A stretch of 64,000 bases of DNA from Lotus japonicus (Eukaryota; Streptophyta; Magnoliopsida; Fabales; Fabaceae). The position numbers were made by a program, and so were the translations under genes. Location: positions 35,949,780 to 36,013,779 of the forward strand of contig NC_080041.1 in assembly GCF_012489685.1 (NCBI RefSeq), written 5' to 3'. Below, piece by piece: positions 59,862 through 64,000 of the stretch; the first letter of the stretch is position 1; each line of letters opens with the position of its first letter. The notes under the pieces are model-generated. The model saw only the letters and a program-made list of their open reading frames with translations, had not been told where the DNA came from and searched no databases.

Positions 59862-59960
59862 CTTGACTACCGAATTTAAAAAGTAATTATTTTTTTACCT
59901 TTTTTTATCATTTTAAAATTTGAAATTATTCTAAAACCAAGGAAAAGGGGATTCATGTAA
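59862..59960. repeat. Direct repeat flanking the array, right copy
   Basis: CTTGACTACCGAATTTAAAA through ACCAAGGAAAAGGGGATTCA matches the left copy at 57065-57185. Confidence 0.7.
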
Positions 59961-60535
59961 TTAATTATGTAAAAAAAAATTTGATCTTAAAAATGGAACT
60001 TATTTCAAAAGCGATTTTTTCTTGAAAATGGTATAAAGCAATAATTTTACATGAATGATATTGATATTAGACTAACTTAAATTGGCTATTAAAAACGGTT
60101 TTTTATTTTTAAAAAGGTAAGGTAAAAAATTGTTTTTGATATTTGACTAAAGTTCTTTTTTATATATAATCTTGTTTGGATCCTAACCGTAAAAGGATGA
60201 CAAAGAAAAGAAGCACCATTGGGCATATATGGATATCTTATTATTATAAATGGTCGGTGAATGCAAAATTGTCAAATATATCAAGCTTGATTCAGCCCAC
60301 AAGACAAAGTGATGAAGGCAAGGAAAAAATTGTACGTGTAAATCAAAGGAAAAACAAAGTAAATCATGAGAACAATTCCAGAGTGAAAAAAATAACAACT
60401 AATCTTGGATTTTATTTGATGAATAAAGTAAATCATGAGAACAATCCTCTCATGTAGATTGAGAAAAATAAAACAACGAAAAGATACCCAAGACAAAACA
60501 ACAACTGATTAAATTTTGGAATGAATAACAACTGA
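59961..60535. other. AT-rich stretch without gene
   Basis: Contains a short direct repeat (AAAGTAAATCATGAGAACAA at about 60356 and 60427). The open frames here carry no domain. Confidence 0.5.
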
Positions 60536-60993
60536 CTAAATATTTATATACAACACCTTAACTTCATTAATTCTATTTGTTATTCTTTCAAACCTAAAAC
60601 AAACTATGTCACCGCCTCCAATTTCCAATAATTTGCAGAATTTTCTCCAACCAGATCCTATACGCGCATCTGTAGATTTTGACGAAAGCACGTTGCAGGG
60701 GATGTCGTCTATCACACCTGTATGAAGTTGTACCAGAGGTGTTCCAAAACTTAAAAAGAATGGAACGATCTGAGAAGGTAACAGCTGAAAAAAAAATGTG
60801 AAAACAATTATGAAATTGTAAAAACCATAATAAAACACATTGAAGTTAAAAAAATAAAGGAATACGAAAATTAAACTAACCAATTCGTATTGTGCACATT
60901 GACATGCAGTGAGGGTCAGTACCAACTGTGGATGTTTCCATTCGTAAAAAACAACCACTTGAGATCTAGATCTATTTTTCCAAAAATTTAATC
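60536..60993 (-). pseudogene. B3-domain-like fragment, two exons
   Basis: Exons read as 60881-60993 and 60536-60784 with GT-AG ends. The first gives NFWKNRSRSQVVVFYEWKHP. The second starts LLPSQIVPFFLSFGTPLVQL and carries IGSGWRKFCKLLEIGGGDIV followed by CFRFE, the GW...F...GD...F pattern of the plant B3 DNA-binding domain. It ends at a stop at 60536. The N-terminal exon is not clear: an ATG near 61113 with a tiny exon does not give an open junction. It stands upstream of the RPA-like genes on the same strand. It may be a gene piece captured by the Helitron or a neighbouring decayed gene. Confidence 0.5.
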
Positions 60994-61519
60994 CTGTAAA
61001 AAAAATTGTTGAAAGGGAATGAGGAGAATAACATATTAGGGTTAATAAAACATGAATTTTGAAGGAATGAGATTAGATTACAATAACATACACCAAAGAC
61101 ATGAAAATTTGATTTCAGATGATTAAACTACACAATGAATATATAAAGTGATATATATGGATATCTTAGAGTTTTGATTTGTTCGCACATACTTTCTCTT
61201 CTATTTATTTTTCCAGTCACTTTTCTTTTCATCATTTTTTTTCTGAAACATTATCTATCATATCTTATATTTTTTTTTTTCTACATCTCTTCTAGTGTAA
61301 GTTTAATTCAAGTGTGAATAAAACATTAGTAAATTACCTATTCCGTTCTAAAATGGTTGTTGTTTAAGATTATGTACACAATTAAAGAGCTCATTAAATT
61401 CATATATAATTTGACTAAAACACTCTTATTTGAAGTTAAGTTATATTAATAAGAGTTAATGATAATTATTGATTAAGTAATTTGTAAGAAATGTGATATG
61501 TAAAGTCGGTGAGAGACAT
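60994..61519. other. AT-rich stretch
   Basis: Possible leader of the B3-like fragment, with TATATATCACTTTATATATT on the minus strand near 61140. Nothing else recognised. Confidence 0.35.
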
Positions 61520-61717
61520 TGTAACACTCCGAATACGGCTCGGGCTATCATTCAAACTGACTATAGTGTTACAACTAAACATATATTGAGTAGTCTATAA
61601 GGTTTTACTCGACACTTCATCAAACTCTAGTGCAGGTTCCTCTCACACTTACATAGCATCCTAGGCGTGAGTCGGAATTTAATTAATTACTCTAATTCTA
61701 AAAATATGGGTCTTACA
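61520..61717 (+). repeat. Gypsy-type LTR scrap
   Basis: Starts TGTAACACTCCGAATACG and ends GGGTCTTACA, the same ends as the LTR at 7965. The part GCTATCATTCAAACTGACTA resembles 47236-47256 in the solo LTR. Only 198 bp remain, and no target duplication is seen. Confidence 0.6.
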
Positions 61718-61835
61718 AATATAACATTAAATGGGGTATAGATAGAAATTGTGATAAATAGTCTTTAATTTTTAAAATAACAATCATTTTGAAAAAAAAA
61801 TATGTGAAAAGCTAAAATAACAACTATTTTAGAAT

Positions 61836-62050
61836 GAACAGTGCTATATGACACAACTGATTTTTGTCGTGTCATGCACGAAATGCATTTTCTGGCGGTT
61901 TCAAACCGCCAGAAACGCATAAGTGCCACAAATTTCAAAAATCCAACTCGCAATTTCTGGCGGTTTTAACACTACAAGCGGCTTATAACCGCCACAAATT
62001 GACTTCGTGCATTACACGAGAAATCTGTCTCGTGCACTATGTCATTTTCC
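61836..62050. mobile_element. Mutator-type MITE with CGG/CCG hairpins
   Basis: The 9-bp duplication TTTTAGAAT is perfect (61827-61835 and 62051-62059). Ends are imperfect inverted repeats (CAGTGCTATATGACACAA; GTCTCGTGCACTATGTCA). Inside, CTGGCGGTTTCAAACCGCCAG is nearly palindromic, and a second GGCGGTTTTAA ... TTATAACCGCC pair lies nearby. Confidence 0.75.
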
Positions 62051-62059
62051 TTTTAGAAT

Positions 62060-63732
62060 AAAATGAATATCATGTAATATGAACGGTTGTGTTTGTGAGT
62101 TCAGTTTTGAAAGAAAGGAAAGGGGAAGCTTATCAAAAACCAACTGTCCCGTCATTTGAGAGTTTTTTAGAAAGGGGGGAATGGATATGGGATTTTTCCA
62201 TAACCCTCTAACTCCCTCCAAAACTCTTTCGTTATTTTTTGGAGTGTTCCCCAACTTAAGGGTTCTAGAGGAACTTAGTACTGCTAAACGAGAGAGTCTT
62301 ACCCATTTTCTCCCTCTCTTGCTCTTCCCTCCCCTCCCTAGTGTATTTTTAGGTGATACTTTTTCTCTTACAATAAAACCGTTAAATTTTATATTATTTT
62401 TTGATACATCAGAAAACCGTTAAATTTTATATAATTGCTCTCTTTTTATTTTTTATTTATGAATGAATCGAAATATATAATTGATGATTATGGTGGAGGA
62501 AACACAAACTTGATTTATTAACACTCTAATTTTTTCCAAAAAAAACACTCTAATTTTTTCCACTTCATTTTCAATTAATTTTATATTAATCTATTTTCTC
62601 TTTTCCTATCATATACAGTAACATATTACATATCATATTTCATTTTTCTTTCAATTTCCTTCCTATCTCTATCCTTTCTTCACCTCTTTTTCATTTAAAA
62701 TTAAGTCTGAACAAAACAAACATCATTGCAAACTTTTAATAGCAATTAGTAGCAGGTAAAAATGGTTAGTCTTTTCCTTAATTTGATATTTTGTACGACA
62801 CTAGCATCTCAAATTATTGCTCTTTCCTTTTCCTGTCCTTATCTTAGGTGCGGTTTGGTTGCAAAATTCAGCCAATGCATTGTGCCTGTATAGTGTATAC
62901 TTACATAGTTACATTCTGATTAGTCATTACCATCATTTTAATTAACTTAAATATAATCTCATTTGAAGTGTTGTTTGTTTGGGAAATTTGAAAAACGTGA
63001 ATGTGATAAAACTCTTAACATTAATATGAAAAATGAAAAAAATATAAGCATTAATTAAAAGTACAATATATAACTGATTTAATATACTCAGAGATCATTT
63101 AATTTTTAATTTACAAAAAATTACTGCTTGGAAAATTTAACAAAGTAAAACAAGAGAAACTGCAAGAGTATCATTCAACAAGAAAGTCTCAAGCTCAAGA
63201 ATAGTGCAATTAAAATCATTTGAATCATATTTAAATAATAAAAAATTTATGAAAGGTGGAAGATGAATGATTTGATGTGATTAAAAAAATTTAGAGGGAC
63301 TAAAATTGATACGAAAAAATTTACGTGGTCACCTCAGCTAACTTTGCTCGCCACATGGATAGTTGACTAGTCAAAATTGATGACACGTACGCATAAAGAC
63401 TTAATTTGTTGAAAAAATATTCTCTAGGATAACATTTAAAGGATTCTTTTTTTCAGGGACACAATTTAATTCTTTTTACAAAGTCTTGGACCTCAAACAT
63501 ATTAAAGACTTAAGTCTTAAAAAATATTTTTTTGTTCTCTTTGTTTGTAATATAAATAATTATCGTTTTTCGAAGTATCTCCTATCCAATAGGTAAGAGA
63601 CTAATCGCCAAAGTGTAGACTTCTCTCAATAGTTTTTTTTAATACACATGAATCCAGTGATCGAATCCAAAATCATATGCTTAAGATTTAAGAACCTCTT
63701 CCACTTGAACCAATGGTTGCTTGTAATAAAAT
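62060..63732. other. Intergenic stretch without recognisable gene
   Basis: AT-rich sequence. Around 63280-63520 GAGGGACTAAAATTGA and TCAGGGACACAATTTAATTC resemble ends of Mutator-like elements with inverted arms, but no duplication was found. Confidence 0.4.
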
Positions 63733-63734
63733 GA

Positions 63735-64000
63735 GGGCTCATTTGGTGGTCAGGATAATGAGACATGATAGGATAGTGTAATCATATTCTATTGTAAGTC
63801 TTTGTTTGTTGCGCTAGCGGAATAAGATAATACAATCGTTTTCCTTATCTTATCATGTCCATCATGTGTAAAAGTTATCTTAATGGGGAAGTTAGGTTAG
63901 AACTAATCTTGACAGGATAGGATAACCGTTAATTTGTTATTCTTTTTTTAGTATACTAACCTCCAAATTATTTATTTTAATATGTATAATTTATAACAAT
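63735..64000. mobile_element. Left end of an element with GGGCTCATTTGGTGG terminus
   Basis: GGGCTCATTTGGTGGTCAGG followed by GATAATGAGACATGATAGGA resembles the ends of the Harbinger-like elements at 49012. The rest lies beyond the window. Confidence 0.45.

Larger units (their letters stand above)
50353..61742 (-). mobile_element. Candidate Helitron with RPA-like genes (5' end uncertain)
   Basis: The 3' end is well defined (hairpin and CTAG). Two RPA70-like genes on the same strand lie next to it, as in many plant Helitrons. No Rep/helicase was found, so it would be non-autonomous. The 5' end is not secure: an A followed by TCTATACC on the minus strand ends at 61742 and is one candidate, but the motif is short. 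Confidence 0.4.

Noticed and set aside
60176..60457. 93-codon plus-strand frame
   Set aside because: Low-complexity Lys/Asn-rich translation of AT-rich DNA, with an internal direct repeat and no domain.

Overview
The window looks like nuclear DNA from a dicot, most likely a legume. It is AT-rich, has spliced genes with GT-AG introns, and is full of plant transposons: Sirevirus Ty1/copia, gypsy-type LTRs, hAT, Mutator and Harbinger MITEs, and Helitron-like DNA. The species cannot be fixed from sequence alone. Only two host genes look complete. One is a 19-exon alpha-N-acetylglucosaminidase (NAGLU, GH89) gene at 13965-26465 (+). The other is a 71-codon lysine-rich protein gene at 27615-27830 (+). 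Nearly everything else is mobile DNA in several nested layers.

Layout. 1-7909 is a Sirevirus remnant on the + strand. It has an LTR piece fused straight to the integrase core, then RT, RNase H, an env-like frame and a 3' LTR of a different family. 7965-9346 is a gypsy-type LTR with an internal tandem array. 10240-13731 holds a poly(A)-tailed retrosequence and four MITEs (three hAT, one Mutator) stacked upstream of NAGLU. NAGLU follows, with copia, RTE-LINE and SINE fragments in its introns. The small gene comes next, behind a promoter with a heat-shock element, a G-box/ABRE and a TATA box.

28950-44393 is an old copia element (- strand) split by an 11.2-kb Sirevirus (29347-41846, target duplication TTGTC). 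That Sirevirus carries a later solo LTR inside its own 5' LTR (40542-41788, duplication TTAAC). The Sirevirus also holds a small antisense gene (31335-31724, +) with its own TATA box and poly(A) signal. 44507-47409 is a solo gypsy LTR (duplication GTACA). 47600-49975 is a Harbinger-like element that received both a long-TIR Mutator element and a second copy of its own family.

50353 onward looks like the 3' end of a minus-strand Helitron. It has the hairpin plus CTAG terminus, two tandem broken RPA70-like genes, a 2.7-kb array of a ~192-bp AT-rich repeat, and a B3-like fragment. The last 2.5 kb has an LTR scrap, one Mutator MITE and the edge of another element.

The most notable points are as follows. 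NAGLU keeps an open frame over all 19 exons but has three non-GT donors, including a GA donor, and an Asp where Asn normally precedes the catalytic acid. The Sirevirus antisense gene has its own apparent promoter. The RPA-satellite-B3 assembly sits in a candidate Helitron. No database or alignment tool was used; every family assignment rests on reading motifs.
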